In this document: positions 17,827 to 27,178 of the stretch, one piece after another
Layout of the letters: every line of letters starts with the position of its first letter
Numbering within the stretch: the stretch's first letter is position 1
Assembly: GCA_030263715.1 (NCBI GenBank)
Contig: SZPM01000013.1
Span: 1 to 64,000 of the forward strand
Origin: ATM1 sp003577165
GTDB taxonomy: Bacteria > Armatimonadota > Fimbriimonadia > Fimbriimonadales > ATM1
Length of the DNA stretch: 64,000 nt
Reading direction: 5' to 3'
Made by a program: the position numbers and the translations under genes
The notes under the pieces: generated by a model
Databases searched by the model: none
Seen by the model: only the letters and a program-made list of their open reading frames with translations
What the model was told of the DNA's origin: nothing

Positions 17827-18455
17827 TGTGGATAGGAATTTCGGTTGCCGCGTATTTCGTTGGGTCACTGCCGTTCGGAGTGTGGATCGCGCGACTTCGA
17901 GGCGTTGACATTCTCGCAGTCGGGAGCGGAAACCCCGGAGCGACGAACGTCGCACGGGCGGCAGGTAAAGCCGCGGGTCTGCTCACGCTTCTCCTCGACG
18001 TGATGAAGGGTATGGGCCCTTCCTTGGTAGGCGGATTCGCAGCCGAAGGCGGGTTCCGGCCGGACGTCGCGCTTGGAATCGGAGCGCTGGCCGTCGTGGG
18101 TCACATGTATTCGCCGTTCATCCGATTCCGTGGGGGAAAGGGAGTCGCGACCGCCCTCGGCGTGGTGCTCGCTGCGGCCCCGATTCCGAGCCTCATCTGC
18201 CTCGCGTTCTGGGTTTTGGTGCTCGTCCTTTTCGACTACGTGAGCCTGGCGAGCATCGTGGCCGTCTGCCTGATGCCTCTGTGTACATATTTACTCGGAT
18301 ATCCTCTACTCATCACGGTCGGAATCCTCCTGATCGCGGCCTTCATCGTTGTCAAGCACCGGCCCAATCTCGTCCGCCTGGCGGCAGGCACTGAGAACCG
18401 GTTCCGTTTTCGCGGTCCGGCGAACTCTCCCGAGACGCCCGAACCGAAGGAATAG
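17820..18455 (+). CDS. plsY: glycerol-3-phosphate acyltransferase PlsY
   Basis: 211 residues, an integral membrane protein with about five helices. The family motifs are GSLPFGVWIARLRGVDI, GSGNPGATNVARAAGK and FRGGKGVATALGV. It transfers acyl from acyl-phosphate to glycerol-3-phosphate, the first step of phospholipid synthesis. The ATG lies within the last codons of glnE. Confidence 0.95.
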   Translation: MLMWIGISVAAYFVGSLPFGVWIARLRGVDILAVGSGNPGATNVARAAGKAAGLLTLLLDVMKGMGPSLVGGFAAEGGFRPDVALGIGALAVVGHMYSPFIRFRGGKGVATALGVVLAAAPIPSLICLAFWVLVLVLFDYVSLASIVAVCLMPLCTYLLGYPLLITVGILLIAAFIVVKHRPNLVRLAAGTENRFRFRGPANSPETPEPKE

Positions 18456-18533
18456 CGCCCAACTGGGCGGAACATAGGAGGGGGTAACTTCCGTCCATCC
18501 CCTGGAGCCCAAGGAAACGGGCGACGAACGGAC
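18456..18533 (+). other. 78-nt intergenic leader with short inverted repeats
   Basis: The stretch holds CGCCC-AACT-GGGCG near its start, a purine-rich AGGAGGGGG not close to any start, and GCCC...GGGC further on. No known riboswitch class could be recognised. It may be only the leader of the membrane protein gene that follows. Confidence 0.3.
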
Positions 18534-19307
18534 ATGTTTTTCGAGGATCCGAAGTTCTTCTTTACGATTGCGGCCATCATCCCGACTGCGGTCTGGGTAG
18601 TCGCCATCGTTGGTTGGCTCATCGCGGACGAAGTGAGCCCTATCGAGGGGATCATCGCGCTGTTGATGGTGGTCGGAATCTACATCCTCGTGGTGAAGGC
18701 GGATGAGCCGATGGTTTCGCTCGGCGCAGCGATGGGGCTGATCGTCGGTGGCGCTTTGTATCCTCTGACGCGCAGTGCATTGAACGCGCGCGCGCACATC
18801 AAGATCGACGTGGACATGATGAAGGCCGCCTACCGGATGCTCGATGCGAAAGAAGCGAACGTCGGTGCGAAAGTGCAGCTCTCCAAACTTTGCTACAAGC
18901 GTGGGCTCATCGGCCCTGCGATCGCGCTCTTGGACGATGCTGTTAATTCCGCGCCGGCGCTTCTCGAAGACGAGAGAAAACTGCTCACGAAATGGCAGTC
19001 TGACCACAAGCACCTTCAGTCACGTGAATTGCGTTGTCCGCGGTGCACCGCTGTTAACCCTGCGGCCAATCGCTACTGCCAGCGCTGCGGCACGGCTACT
19101 CTGCTGAAACTCGCCGGCGGTGGCCTGATCCTCAGCGGCACGCCGCTCAAGGCGTTCTGGATTTGGGTGTTGACGGTTTCGGCTCTCGTCGGAGTGCCCT
19201 TCCTCGCGAGCAGCCTCTCTCCGGGATTGGCCGCTCTGACCATCGTCCTCGTGTTCCTGGCCTCAGGACTCCTGTTCTACAGAATCCTTCGTGGAACAGA
19301 ACAGTGA
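18534..19307 (+). CDS. membrane protein with cytoplasmic zinc ribbon
   Basis: 257 residues. There are about three transmembrane segments in the first 85 residues, a helical stretch (residues ~85-160) that looks TPR-like, a four-cysteine zinc ribbon (CPRCTAVNPAANRYCQRC) near residue 165, and two further membrane segments at the C-terminus. The family is not recognised. Its stop overlaps the lptF start by GTGA, so it is translated with lptF and may belong to envelope biogenesis. Confidence 0.65.
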   Translation: MFFEDPKFFFTIAAIIPTAVWVVAIVGWLIADEVSPIEGIIALLMVVGIYILVVKADEPMVSLGAAMGLIVGGALYPLTRSALNARAHIKIDVDMMKAAYRMLDAKEANVGAKVQLSKLCYKRGLIGPAIALLDDAVNSAPALLEDERKLLTKWQSDHKHLQSRELRCPRCTAVNPAANRYCQRCGTATLLKLAGGGLILSGTPLKAFWIWVLTVSALVGVPFLASSLSPGLAALTIVLVFLASGLLFYRILRGTEQ

Positions 19308-20392
19308 CGCGAGTTCTCGACCGCTACGTCTTTAGGGAACTCGTCGTCCCCCTCATCGTCTCTACCGTCTCCGTCGTCCTGATGTTTCAGGCGAACACTC
19401 TCATCGCCTATTCGGAGTACCTCTTCGAGAGGCGGGTTCCGTTCACGGCGGTGCTCCAACTGCTCCTCTTCTCGATTCCGTCCACTCTCAACCTCAGTCT
19501 GCCTGTCGGCGCCACCGTGGCCTCCGCGCTGGCTGTGTCGCGGCTTGTTCGTGAGAGCGAACTGACTGCCATGCGTGCGGCAGGCATCCCGATCCGAAGA
19601 GTGCTCTCAAGTTCCGTGGTCATGGGCTTGCTCGTAGCGGGTCTGAGTTTCTATCTCGTGGAGCGAGTTAAGCCCGGAACCGAGGCACAGTTCAACGCGA
19701 CGCTTCGAAAAGTGCTCGTCAGTCCAGAGGCGATCAACGTTCGCACGAATGAGGTCATCAAGTTGGACAACGGGCGGTACCACGTGAGCATCGGCGTGAT
19801 CGATCAGAAGGCCGACGGTCTGGTGACGATGAGAAACGTCATGGTCTTCCACCAGCCGAAGCGCGGGGAGTATTGGGTGGCGACCGCCGACACGGCGGAG
19901 TACAAAGACGAAGTCATCACGCTCATCCGGCCGTCCATATTTCAGTTCGAGGGCGTTACTTGTATTGGTTTCGAGGTGAAGGACAAGCAAGTGATCTCCG
20001 AGCGGATCGGCCTGGACACGTTCTACGGCCAACCGCAGAAGGAGGAGCAGACTCTGACGGAACTGCGAGACACGATCCGCGACCTGAGGGGCCGTGGCAT
20101 TCGAGATCAAGCGAGGGAGTACGAGGTCGAGTATCAGAATCGGTTCAGCATCCCGTTCGCTTGCTTGGTGTTCGCGCTGTTCGCGCCAGTGTTCGCTCTT
20201 CGATTTGCGAAGGGGGGGCCGTTCATCGGCGTGCTTCTCAGCCTCATCATCGTCTTCCTGTATTACAACTTCTGGGTCATCACGGCGCAAATCCTCGCAA
20301 AGAAGGGAATCCTCAGCCCGCTCGTGGGATGTTGGCTGCCGAACGCCGTGTTCTTGGCGGCTGCGCTCCTGCTGATATGGCGATCCGAGTAG
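19304..20392 (+). CDS. lptF: LptF/LptG family LPS export permease
   Basis: About 362 residues with the YjgP/YjgQ permease layout. One N-terminal helix pair is followed by SLPVGATVASALAVSRLVRESELTAMRAAGIP, a signature split over residues ~65-100. Then come a periplasmic beta-jellyroll domain and three C-terminal helices. It is half of the inner-membrane permease that extracts LPS toward LptA/LptD. A GTG start overlaps the previous stop. Only one permease gene is present here, so either a homodimer forms or the partner lies elsewhere. LptF and LptG cannot be told apart safely. Confidence 0.88.
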   Translation: MTRVLDRYVFRELVVPLIVSTVSVVLMFQANTLIAYSEYLFERRVPFTAVLQLLLFSIPSTLNLSLPVGATVASALAVSRLVRESELTAMRAAGIPIRRVLSSSVVMGLLVAGLSFYLVERVKPGTEAQFNATLRKVLVSPEAINVRTNEVIKLDNGRYHVSIGVIDQKADGLVTMRNVMVFHQPKRGEYWVATADTAEYKDEVITLIRPSIFQFEGVTCIGFEVKDKQVISERIGLDTFYGQPQKEEQTLTELRDTIRDLRGRGIRDQAREYEVEYQNRFSIPFACLVFALFAPVFALRFAKGGPFIGVLLSLIIVFLYYNFWVITAQILAKKGILSPLVGCWLPNAVFLAAALLLIWRSE

Positions 20393-22641
20393 CCCTGGCG
20401 ATCGTTCTGGCGGCGGCGGTCTGTCCTGCAATCTGCCAGCAGCGGGGCGGTAACCCGCTTGAGCCGATCCGCTTTCCCCTCAACCCGGTTCGAGATCGTC
20501 GCCTGCCGCCGCCGATGCCGGAAGGCGAGGCGTCGTATGAATTGAAACTCATCAAAAGCGGGACATTCGAACAGGAAGGAAACGTCGTCCGTGGCACCGA
20601 CCTTGAATTTGAGTACCGTGGGTATGCGGCAAAGTGCGCAGAAGCCGTCGGCGATCTGGACACGAGCGTTTTCGAACTTCGCGGTGGCGTCGACCTCGTG
20701 GGCGCAGACGCGGTGGTGCGAGGGGAGAGAGTCGTCGTCGACTTCAAGAACAGGACTTTCTCCGTAACCGATGGCCATGTGGATCTGAGGCCGAGCCTTT
20801 TGCAAGGCCGAGTGTTGAGCGACGTTTATGTGGAGGCTGGGAGCGTCAGCGGAAGTGAGGTAAGGGTGGATGCGGCGGAGTGCCGGCTCACGACGTGCAG
20901 CAACCCGGAACATCCGCACTACCAACTTGAGAGCGAAAGCCTCACGGCGATTCCCAACCAGCGCCTGATTTTTCGTGACCTCAGATTGAGGATCAATGGG
21001 AAGACCGTTCTCTCGATTCCGAGGTTCCAAATCCCGCTGAACGAGAGCGGCCGTGCGTACATCCCGGAGGTCGGCAATTCTCCCGACGAGGGCTACTACG
21101 CCAGGTTCAAACTGCCCATTGGGTCCGGGCAGGACTCGCTCGTAGCGCGCACCGACCTCAGAAGCAAATTGGGAACAGGTTTCGGCCTCGACTTCGACTA
21201 CTCGAGCACGAGATCGCGTGGCTTCCTTCGCGTTTACACGGATGTCGATCGCATCGAAGAAGGAGGGTTCACAGCAAGCGCGCAGCATCGTCAGGAGTTC
21301 GGATTTGGCAGCCTGGATGCCAACCACGAAACGACGAAATTCAACTTTCTGAGCGGGCCGTCAACGATCTCGCACAACACGAGGATGCAATTCCTCTTCA
21401 ACCAAAGCGGTGGAGGACGAAGTCGGATCGGCTTCACGCGCAACGAGGTGATCTCCGACCTGTCGAGGTCGTCGAGCCTCAACCTGACCTTGTCCGATGA
21501 CCGGACTTGGTCCCCGAATCACAGAAGCAGCCTCAACGTGACGTACGGGGAGAACGAATCTCACGCCGGATCGTTTGATGCATCTCGAAAGTACGTTGAT
21601 GTGAGATTTCGCGACTCGGTGGAGTTTCCAAAATTCAACGCACAACTCGAGTACAACCGACTCATCCCAATCGGGTCTACCGTCAACATCGCCTCCGGCC
21701 TGGACAGGATGCCGGAACTGAGCCTGTTTACGGATAGGCGGCGGCTTTTCGGCGAGCGCTCATGGCTGCCGGACTTCCAGGCACTCGTTCAGGTGGGTGA
21801 CTACTTCGAGGGTTTCTCGAAGACGCGAGTCGGCCGCTATTTTTTCGATCTGAACATGGCGAAGTCTGGGTTCAGCGGTCGTGGCTTGGGCCTCGACTAC
21901 TCCCTTGGGTTCAAGCAGGGCTTCTATTCAGACGGGACGGCCGCCTACACGCCCCGCGCCGACATTCGTCTTGCGTACAGCGACGGAGGAACCGTCACGG
22001 CAAACCTGCGATACAACTATCTCCGGCAGGAGGGGTTCTCGCCGCTCCTCTTCGACCGGGCCGGGCGATACAACAACGCGAGTTTCGACGTCCTCGCAAA
22101 CCTGAAGGGTGGGCTCAAGATCGGAGGGCAAGTCGGCTACGATTTCCTGCACGACGAACTCCCCGGAACGTCCTGGGTCACGCCTTCGATCCGCGTGGAA
22201 TACGCGCCATCGCAGAACTTCCGCTTCCGCGGCCTCGGGACTTACAATCCAGAGGCGAGGGACTGGGGCAACGTCCGGCTCGATGCGACCGCTCAAGTTG
22301 GGGACACACGAATAGGGGTCGCGGCTCGGTACGACGGGCGGAGAGACGTGTGGGGGAATCTCAACTTCCTCATCGACGGCCTGCAGCTTGGAAAAGTAAA
22401 GGTTTCCAGCCTATTATTGTATAATGGGTACCTCCAGAGGTTTGATTCGATCCATCTGTCGGTCACCTACGACCTCCACTGCACCGAAGCCGTGTTCCAG
22501 ATGATCGAGAACAACACGGGCTTTCGGCCCGGCCGCGAATTTGTGTTCATGCTTCGCATCAAAGCCCTTCCTTCTGACTCCGGATTTGGGATGGGGCGAC
22601 TCGGACAGCCGCTCGGACTTGGGAGCGGGCGAGACTTCTGA
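20377..22641 (+). CDS. lptD: LptD-like LPS assembly outer-membrane protein
   Basis: About 754 residues: signal peptide, an OstA-type jellyroll at residues ~45-180 (GNVVRGTDLEFEYRG, DAVVRGERVVVDFKNRTF), then a long beta-barrel rich in alternating aromatic strands. It ends with YDLHCTEAVFQ and FMLRIKAL, similar to the C-terminal strands of LptD. It inserts LPS into the outer leaflet. The ATG lies in the last codons of lptF, with a 16-nt overlap. The start is chosen by the signal peptide, because the frame is open for 500 nt upstream inside lptF. Confidence 0.85.
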   Translation: MAIRVALAIVLAAAVCPAICQQRGGNPLEPIRFPLNPVRDRRLPPPMPEGEASYELKLIKSGTFEQEGNVVRGTDLEFEYRGYAAKCAEAVGDLDTSVFELRGGVDLVGADAVVRGERVVVDFKNRTFSVTDGHVDLRPSLLQGRVLSDVYVEAGSVSGSEVRVDAAECRLTTCSNPEHPHYQLESESLTAIPNQRLIFRDLRLRINGKTVLSIPRFQIPLNESGRAYIPEVGNSPDEGYYARFKLPIGSGQDSLVARTDLRSKLGTGFGLDFDYSSTRSRGFLRVYTDVDRIEEGGFTASAQHRQEFGFGSLDANHETTKFNFLSGPSTISHNTRMQFLFNQSGGGRSRIGFTRNEVISDLSRSSSLNLTLSDDRTWSPNHRSSLNVTYGENESHAGSFDASRKYVDVRFRDSVEFPKFNAQLEYNRLIPIGSTVNIASGLDRMPELSLFTDRRRLFGERSWLPDFQALVQVGDYFEGFSKTRVGRYFFDLNMAKSGFSGRGLGLDYSLGFKQGFYSDGTAAYTPRADIRLAYSDGGTVTANLRYNYLRQEGFSPLLFDRAGRYNNASFDVLANLKGGLKIGGQVGYDFLHDELPGTSWVTPSIRVEYAPSQNFRFRGLGTYNPEARDWGNVRLDATAQVGDTRIGVAARYDGRRDVWGNLNFLIDGLQLGKVKVSSLLLYNGYLQRFDSIHLSVTYDLHCTEAVFQMIENNTGFRPGREFVFMLRIKALPSDSGFGMGRLGQPLGLGSGRDF

Positions 22642-22734
22642 AGGTACAATTCACCCTCTTTCACCTTATCGCATCGCTCGGAAGCGAGAGGATTTTCACA
22701 CGATTTTTTGGGGCGCGAAGCCCAGGACAACTGA
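22642..22734 (+). promoter_or_regulatory. intergenic promoter and leader region
   Basis: TACAAT at 22645-22650 is a good -10 box, leaving a leader of about 78 nt. The leader holds a TCGCT-CGGA-AGCGA hairpin (22674-22687) and a T6 run at 22704-22709. No Shine-Dalgarno is visible before the GTG at 22735. The hairpin is weak, and attenuation is only a possibility. Confidence 0.35.
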
Positions 22735-25700
22735 GTGAGATGGCGGAAAATCATCCCGAAACTTTTTAAAGCTGATTCAACAGCAGATCCGAATCTGGAG
22801 GGCAGCACCCCCGAAATCGCAGAGCACGGACATGACCCGTCCGAAGCAGGCGCTGCCGATTCGGGGCCGCCGGGACCGAAAGGTTCTAACGCTCGGGCCA
22901 CTCCAAAGCCGAGACCGAAGCGGGGCGCGAAGCAGCGGCAGGAACCTGACGCCAAAGCGACCGCGCCAGAAGCCGATTTAGGAGTGGGCGTGCGCTTCCG
23001 GGACACCTCTGGCGCGCAGAAGGCGCCGCGGAAGAGCGAAGCCCCGCCATCGCAGGCGCCGAAGACGGGCGGGCGGAGACGAAGAGCATCGCGCGATTCG
23101 AGCAGCGCGCAACCCGCCGAGAAAGTCCGGGAAAAGGCCGCTCCGCCACGGGCAGAAACCAGGGCGCCTTCGCGCCGTCATGCGTCGAAGGCAAAAACTC
23201 AGCAGCCGCCGCAACGCCCCCCCCGAAGGCCCGCTTTTCTCTTTGCTGAGGACCTGACGAAAGTCGATGTGCCGGCGGACGCACCACGGATCGTCCTCCT
23301 CTCCGGCAAGCCGCAGCTCGTCGTCAATCACCGGCTCGTTCCTCCGCTGATGTTCTTCGGCAACCCGCAAACGGAGGCAAAGGCCGACACCACATTCGGA
23401 GAGGTTCGAAAGGCCGCAGGAGCCGGCGTGCACCTTCATTGCCTGCACGTCGAGTTCACCGTCTCGGAAGAGGGGGCGCAAACGGCCCTCGACATCTCCG
23501 CATACCTCCTGCAGAGGGCATTGGAGGCCGATCCGGACGCACTCGTGATGTTTCGAGTCGTGTTCTCGGGGCCGCCTCAGTGGGAGAAAAAGTATCCGGA
23601 CGGGTTCTTCCGGTACGTCGACGGCACGCCCGCCGAGCCGAGCGTGTGCGACCACGCCTTCTGGTCGGAGGCCGAGAGGCTGCTGGGCGGTTTTGTCCGA
23701 GGACTGCGAACGCTTGAGAATGCGGAACGCATACTGGGGCTTCACCTCGATCGCGGCGAGTGGTTTTTCGCAGACGATTGGGGATACGACAGCAGCGTTG
23801 CCGCCGAACGCGCGTTTCGTGAATGGGCCGAAGTTCGATATGGCGGGGATGTTGTGGCGCTGCAGTCGGCTTGGTTCGACGGAAGGGCGTCGTTCGATCG
23901 CCTCCGAGTTCCGGACTTCAACGAGTATCCGCTCTCGCGCGAAGGGTTTTTGCGCGCCAATCGCAAAGAGCGTCGCTGGGTTGATTACCATCTCTTCCTG
24001 AGCGACGCCATGGTCAGCCGGATTCAGAGGTTGGCCTGGAAGGTCAAGGAGGCGAGCAAAGGCTACTTGCTCGTTGCGGTGAGTTACGGATACACGTTTG
24101 AGTGGTCGCATCCTGCAAGCGGCCATCTCAGTCTCGGGAAACTGCTGAGGACGCGGGAGATCGACATCATTTGTGGGCCACCCAGTTACCGCGATCGCGA
24201 GATGGGGGGGGCGGCCGCCTTTCCCGGACCCGTGGACAGTTTTGCCCTCAACGGCAAACTGTTCATTAGCGAAGAGGATTTCAAGACCGCGATCAGCACA
24301 GCCCGCGAACCGGATGACTTCAACCCGGTGATGGAGACGCCTCAGGCGCTGGAAGCTGCCCACTGGCGAGGCCTGGGGAGCGCCCTCGCGCACGGACACG
24401 GCCTCTCCTGGATGGACCTCTGGGGCAACGGCTGGCTCAACACCCCGGCGATCTGGAAGCGCGCGGAGAAGGTCCGCGATGCTCTGATCCGGGCCTCCGC
24501 GACGACGTCCACCGACCCAGATGTGGCGGTGCTCATCGACGAGCGAAGCCTCGCGTACCTCAGCGATCGAAAGGCCTTCAAGCAACTGGTTCAGGACTCG
24601 CGCGAAGCCGTCCTGAGGGCTGGAGTGTCCGCGGGCTTTTATCTTCTGTCCGACCTCGCGCACAGAAGCCGGTTTCCTGATGCGAAACTTTACGTGTTCC
24701 TGAACGCATGGGACGTCCGCCCCGAAGTGAGAGAGGCGATCAAGTCGCGCCTCCAGCGGGGGGGGAAGACTCTGTTTTGGGTGTACGCTGCCGGCCTCTT
24801 CGAGAACGGAAGAAGCGCGATCGAGCGGGTGAGGGAAGTCACCGGCATCGCGATTCGGCCGCAGCCCTTCAACAGCCGAGCCGGCACGACCATTTTGAGT
24901 CGCAAGCACCCTCTCACGGAGCTTCTTGAAGAGAGAGCGCTGAGCGTCGTGGACCAGCTTGAGCCGAGTTACTTCGCAATTCCTGAGGAGAACGCCGTGG
25001 TGCTGGGTGAATACACGCAGACGGGCCTCCCATCGTTCGTCGTCCGCGAAGTTCGCGGCGAGACTCCGGAACACGCCTGGCGGACCGCGTTCCTCGGCGA
25101 GCCTCTGATCAACGAGAAGATCATCCGAGGTCTGTGCCAACTTGCGGGCGTACAAGTCTGGAACTACCACGGTGATGTCGTGCACGCACGACCGCCATTC
25201 TTGTCGATTCACTATCGAGGCGCCGGCCATAGAACGGCGACCCTTCCCGATCGGTGGCACGCATACGACGTAATTGAGGGCGACATGGTCGCGCAAGACA
25301 CGACGCACCTGAAGAGCCAGGCTACCGACGGCGCGACCCAAGTGTTCCTCGTAGGCGAGCAAGAAGACGTCAAGGAACTTGCCTCCTTGGATACGAACCA
25401 AATCCTCGCGCGCGAACTGGACCTCCCCCCCGCAGTGGAGGAGGACGACGCCGCAAAAGGACTCGACCTCTCCGTCGAGGCTGCGCCTCAGGAAGTCGAC
25501 GAGTTCCTGGCCCTCATGTCCATCGTCATGGACGCGACGGCAGATTCTGAGGAACTCGACGAGGTCGCTCAGCCAAAGCCCACCAGAAGACGAACAAGGC
25601 CCGAACCTCAGCAGAAAGCGCAAAAGAAGCCGAGTCGGCGAGAGAGGCCCAAAGGCCGGAAGAAGGGCCCCGAGCCATCGCAAGACTCTGCAAAAGGCGA

Positions 25701-25737
25701 AGCCGAGGTTGGCGTCGTCTTTAGGAACAAAGAGTAG
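22735..25737 (+). CDS. GH42-like (beta-galactosidase superfamily) protein with charged low-complexity tails
   Basis: 1000 residues. The first ~165 residues are Ala/Pro/Lys/Arg-rich and disordered-looking. Residues ~190-870 look like a GH42-type TIM barrel plus beta-trimerisation-like region, with possible catalytic residues near E342 (LDRGEWFF) and E513/E514 (FISEEDFKT). The last ~60 residues are again basic. LGVGVRFRD near residue 80 and AEVGVVFRNKE at the extreme C-terminus resemble each other. There is no signal peptide. The GTG start has no clear ribosome site. Activity is uncertain, since the canonical GH42 acid-base motif is not clear. Confidence 0.65.
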   Translation: MRWRKIIPKLFKADSTADPNLEGSTPEIAEHGHDPSEAGAADSGPPGPKGSNARATPKPRPKRGAKQRQEPDAKATAPEADLGVGVRFRDTSGAQKAPRKSEAPPSQAPKTGGRRRRASRDSSSAQPAEKVREKAAPPRAETRAPSRRHASKAKTQQPPQRPPRRPAFLFAEDLTKVDVPADAPRIVLLSGKPQLVVNHRLVPPLMFFGNPQTEAKADTTFGEVRKAAGAGVHLHCLHVEFTVSEEGAQTALDISAYLLQRALEADPDALVMFRVVFSGPPQWEKKYPDGFFRYVDGTPAEPSVCDHAFWSEAERLLGGFVRGLRTLENAERILGLHLDRGEWFFADDWGYDSSVAAERAFREWAEVRYGGDVVALQSAWFDGRASFDRLRVPDFNEYPLSREGFLRANRKERRWVDYHLFLSDAMVSRIQRLAWKVKEASKGYLLVAVSYGYTFEWSHPASGHLSLGKLLRTREIDIICGPPSYRDREMGGAAAFPGPVDSFALNGKLFISEEDFKTAISTAREPDDFNPVMETPQALEAAHWRGLGSALAHGHGLSWMDLWGNGWLNTPAIWKRAEKVRDALIRASATTSTDPDVAVLIDERSLAYLSDRKAFKQLVQDSREAVLRAGVSAGFYLLSDLAHRSRFPDAKLYVFLNAWDVRPEVREAIKSRLQRGGKTLFWVYAAGLFENGRSAIERVREVTGIAIRPQPFNSRAGTTILSRKHPLTELLEERALSVVDQLEPSYFAIPEENAVVLGEYTQTGLPSFVVREVRGETPEHAWRTAFLGEPLINEKIIRGLCQLAGVQVWNYHGDVVHARPPFLSIHYRGAGHRTATLPDRWHAYDVIEGDMVAQDTTHLKSQATDGATQVFLVGEQEDVKELASLDTNQILARELDLPPAVEEDDAAKGLDLSVEAAPQEVDEFLALMSIVMDATADSEELDEVAQPKPTRRRTRPEPQQKAQKKPSRRERPKGRKKGPEPSQDSAKGEAEVGVVFRNKE

Positions 25738-25743
25738 TCAGAG

Positions 25744-26646
25744 ATGGGCTTTCGCTGCGGGCGCGTTGCCGTCGTGGGCAAACCGAATGTCGGCAAGAGC
25801 ACGCTTGTGAATTATCTCGTCGGCGAGAAGGTCGCGATTACCGCCGACAAACCTCAGACCACTCGGACAACCATCCTCGGCATCGCGAATCGTCCAAGCG
25901 CGCAGGTCATCTTTCTCGACACTCCCGGGATCCACAAACCTCGCACGAAATTAGGGAAGGTGATGGTGGATCGTGCTGTCCAAACTCTGGCCGAGTGCGA
26001 CGCGATTCTCTTTGTCGTCGACTGCTCCCGGCCGCCCGAAGAGGATGACGAACGGATTGCGCGCATGATTCGCACGGAGCCGGCCAAGCCGGTGGTCGTC
26101 GCGCTCAACAAGATGGACCGGCTGCGACCGGAGCACGTGGAGATGAATTACCACGCGTATGAACAACTGACCGCTCCGTCACAGCTCATGTACACCAACG
26201 GCCTCACTGGCGAGAACGGCGACAAACTGATGGAGATGTTGATCGGTGTTCTCCCCGCTCGTGGCCGTGAGTTTGCCGACGAGTCCATGTTTACGACGCA
26301 GCACATCCGGGACATGGCGGCGGAGATCATTCGCGAAAAGGCGATCCAAAACCTCCGCGAGGAGGTCCCGCACGGGGTGGCTGTTCAGGTCGAGAGTTGG
26401 CAGGATCCGACCCCGACGGACGCGTCCCCCATCACCCGAATCGAAGCCGCCATCGTCGTGGAGAAGACGTCCCACAAACCGATCCTGATCGGGCGAAAGG
26501 GGTCGCTGATAAAGGCCATCGGCTCTCTCGCGCGAGTCGAGATCGAGAAACTTATCGGCACGAAGGTCTTCCTCGACCTTCGGGTGAAGGTCGAGGAGCA
26601 CTGGCGAGACGACCCAAGACAACTCAGAAACCTCGGGCTGACCTAA
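25744..26646 (+). CDS. era: GTPase Era
   Basis: 300 residues. The GTPase motifs are GKPNVGKSTLVN (G1), TTRTTILG (G2), DTPGIHKP (G3) and NKMD (G4). A KH domain follows at the C-terminus (KPILIGRKGSLIKAIG). It binds 16S rRNA and assists 30S maturation. It starts 6 nt after the GH42-like gene and may share its transcript. Confidence 0.97.
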   Translation: MGFRCGRVAVVGKPNVGKSTLVNYLVGEKVAITADKPQTTRTTILGIANRPSAQVIFLDTPGIHKPRTKLGKVMVDRAVQTLAECDAILFVVDCSRPPEEDDERIARMIRTEPAKPVVVALNKMDRLRPEHVEMNYHAYEQLTAPSQLMYTNGLTGENGDKLMEMLIGVLPARGREFADESMFTTQHIRDMAAEIIREKAIQNLREEVPHGVAVQVESWQDPTPTDASPITRIEAAIVVEKTSHKPILIGRKGSLIKAIGSLARVEIEKLIGTKVFLDLRVKVEEHWRDDPRQLRNLGLT

Positions 26647-26787
26647 GTCCCATCGGTCGCCGACTGACCTGCCGGCCGAGCGGGCATCGGCCTGCCCACC
26701 CCGGCCCGAAAGAAGCTGTCCGCAAACGGCGCAACAGCGAGCCGGGCAAGAGTAGAATACGGGCGCCTTTCCTTAGGAGGACATTGG
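26647..26787 (+). promoter_or_regulatory. intergenic region with the gcv operon promoter
   Basis: TAGAAT at 26753-26758 is a good -10 box. It leaves a leader of only about 23 nt containing AGGAGG before the GTG of gcvH. A glycine riboswitch would not fit in this leader. The rest of the gap is GC-rich without a clear terminator for era. Confidence 0.5.
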
Positions 26788-27162
26788 GTGAACGTTCCCG
26801 CTGATTTGAAATACACGAAAACGCACGAATGGGTGAAGTTTGATGGAGACGTCGCTACGATCGGTATCACCGACTATGCTCAAAGCGAACTGGGGGACAT
26901 CGTTTACGTCGACCTTCCCGAGCCCGGGAGGGTTCTCAATCAAGGAGACAGTTTCGGCACCGTGGAGTCAGTCAAAACGGTTTCGGATGTGTACGCGCCC
27001 GTGAGTGGAGAAGTCGCCGAGGTGAACGGCGAACTCGAGGCAAGCAGCGAACTGATGAACACAGATCCTTACGGTCGAGGGTGGCTTGTGAAAATCCGCT
27101 TCGAGGGAACGCCCAGTGAACTGATGGACGCGGAAGCGTACAAGGAGTCTTTGAAAGGGTAA
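26788..27162 (+). CDS. gcvH: glycine cleavage system H protein
   Basis: 124 residues. The lipoyl-lysine lies in GTVESVKTVSDVYAP. KYTKTHEWVKFDGD opens the domain. It carries the aminomethyl group between P and T proteins. A strong AGGAGG precedes the GTG start. It leads a gcvH-gcvPA-gcvPB-lipoate ligase operon; no gcvT is present in the window. Confidence 0.97.
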   Translation: MNVPADLKYTKTHEWVKFDGDVATIGITDYAQSELGDIVYVDLPEPGRVLNQGDSFGTVESVKTVSDVYAPVSGEVAEVNGELEASSELMNTDPYGRGWLVKIRFEGTPSELMDAEAYKESLKG

Positions 27163-27178
27163 CGGTTAGGATTATCGG

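Noticed and set aside
18456..18533. Riboswitch in the plsY downstream gap
   Set aside because: Short inverted repeats are present, but no conserved core of a known class could be matched. It is left as an unspecified leader.
22978..25683. A 901-codon ORF antisense to the GH42-like gene
   Set aside because: It is a high-GC shadow of the sense gene with no family motifs and no start signal. The sense frame has clear domain structure.
26647..26787. Glycine riboswitch upstream of gcvH
   Set aside because: The likely -10 box leaves only a ~23-nt leader, and no tandem glycine aptamer motifs are visible.
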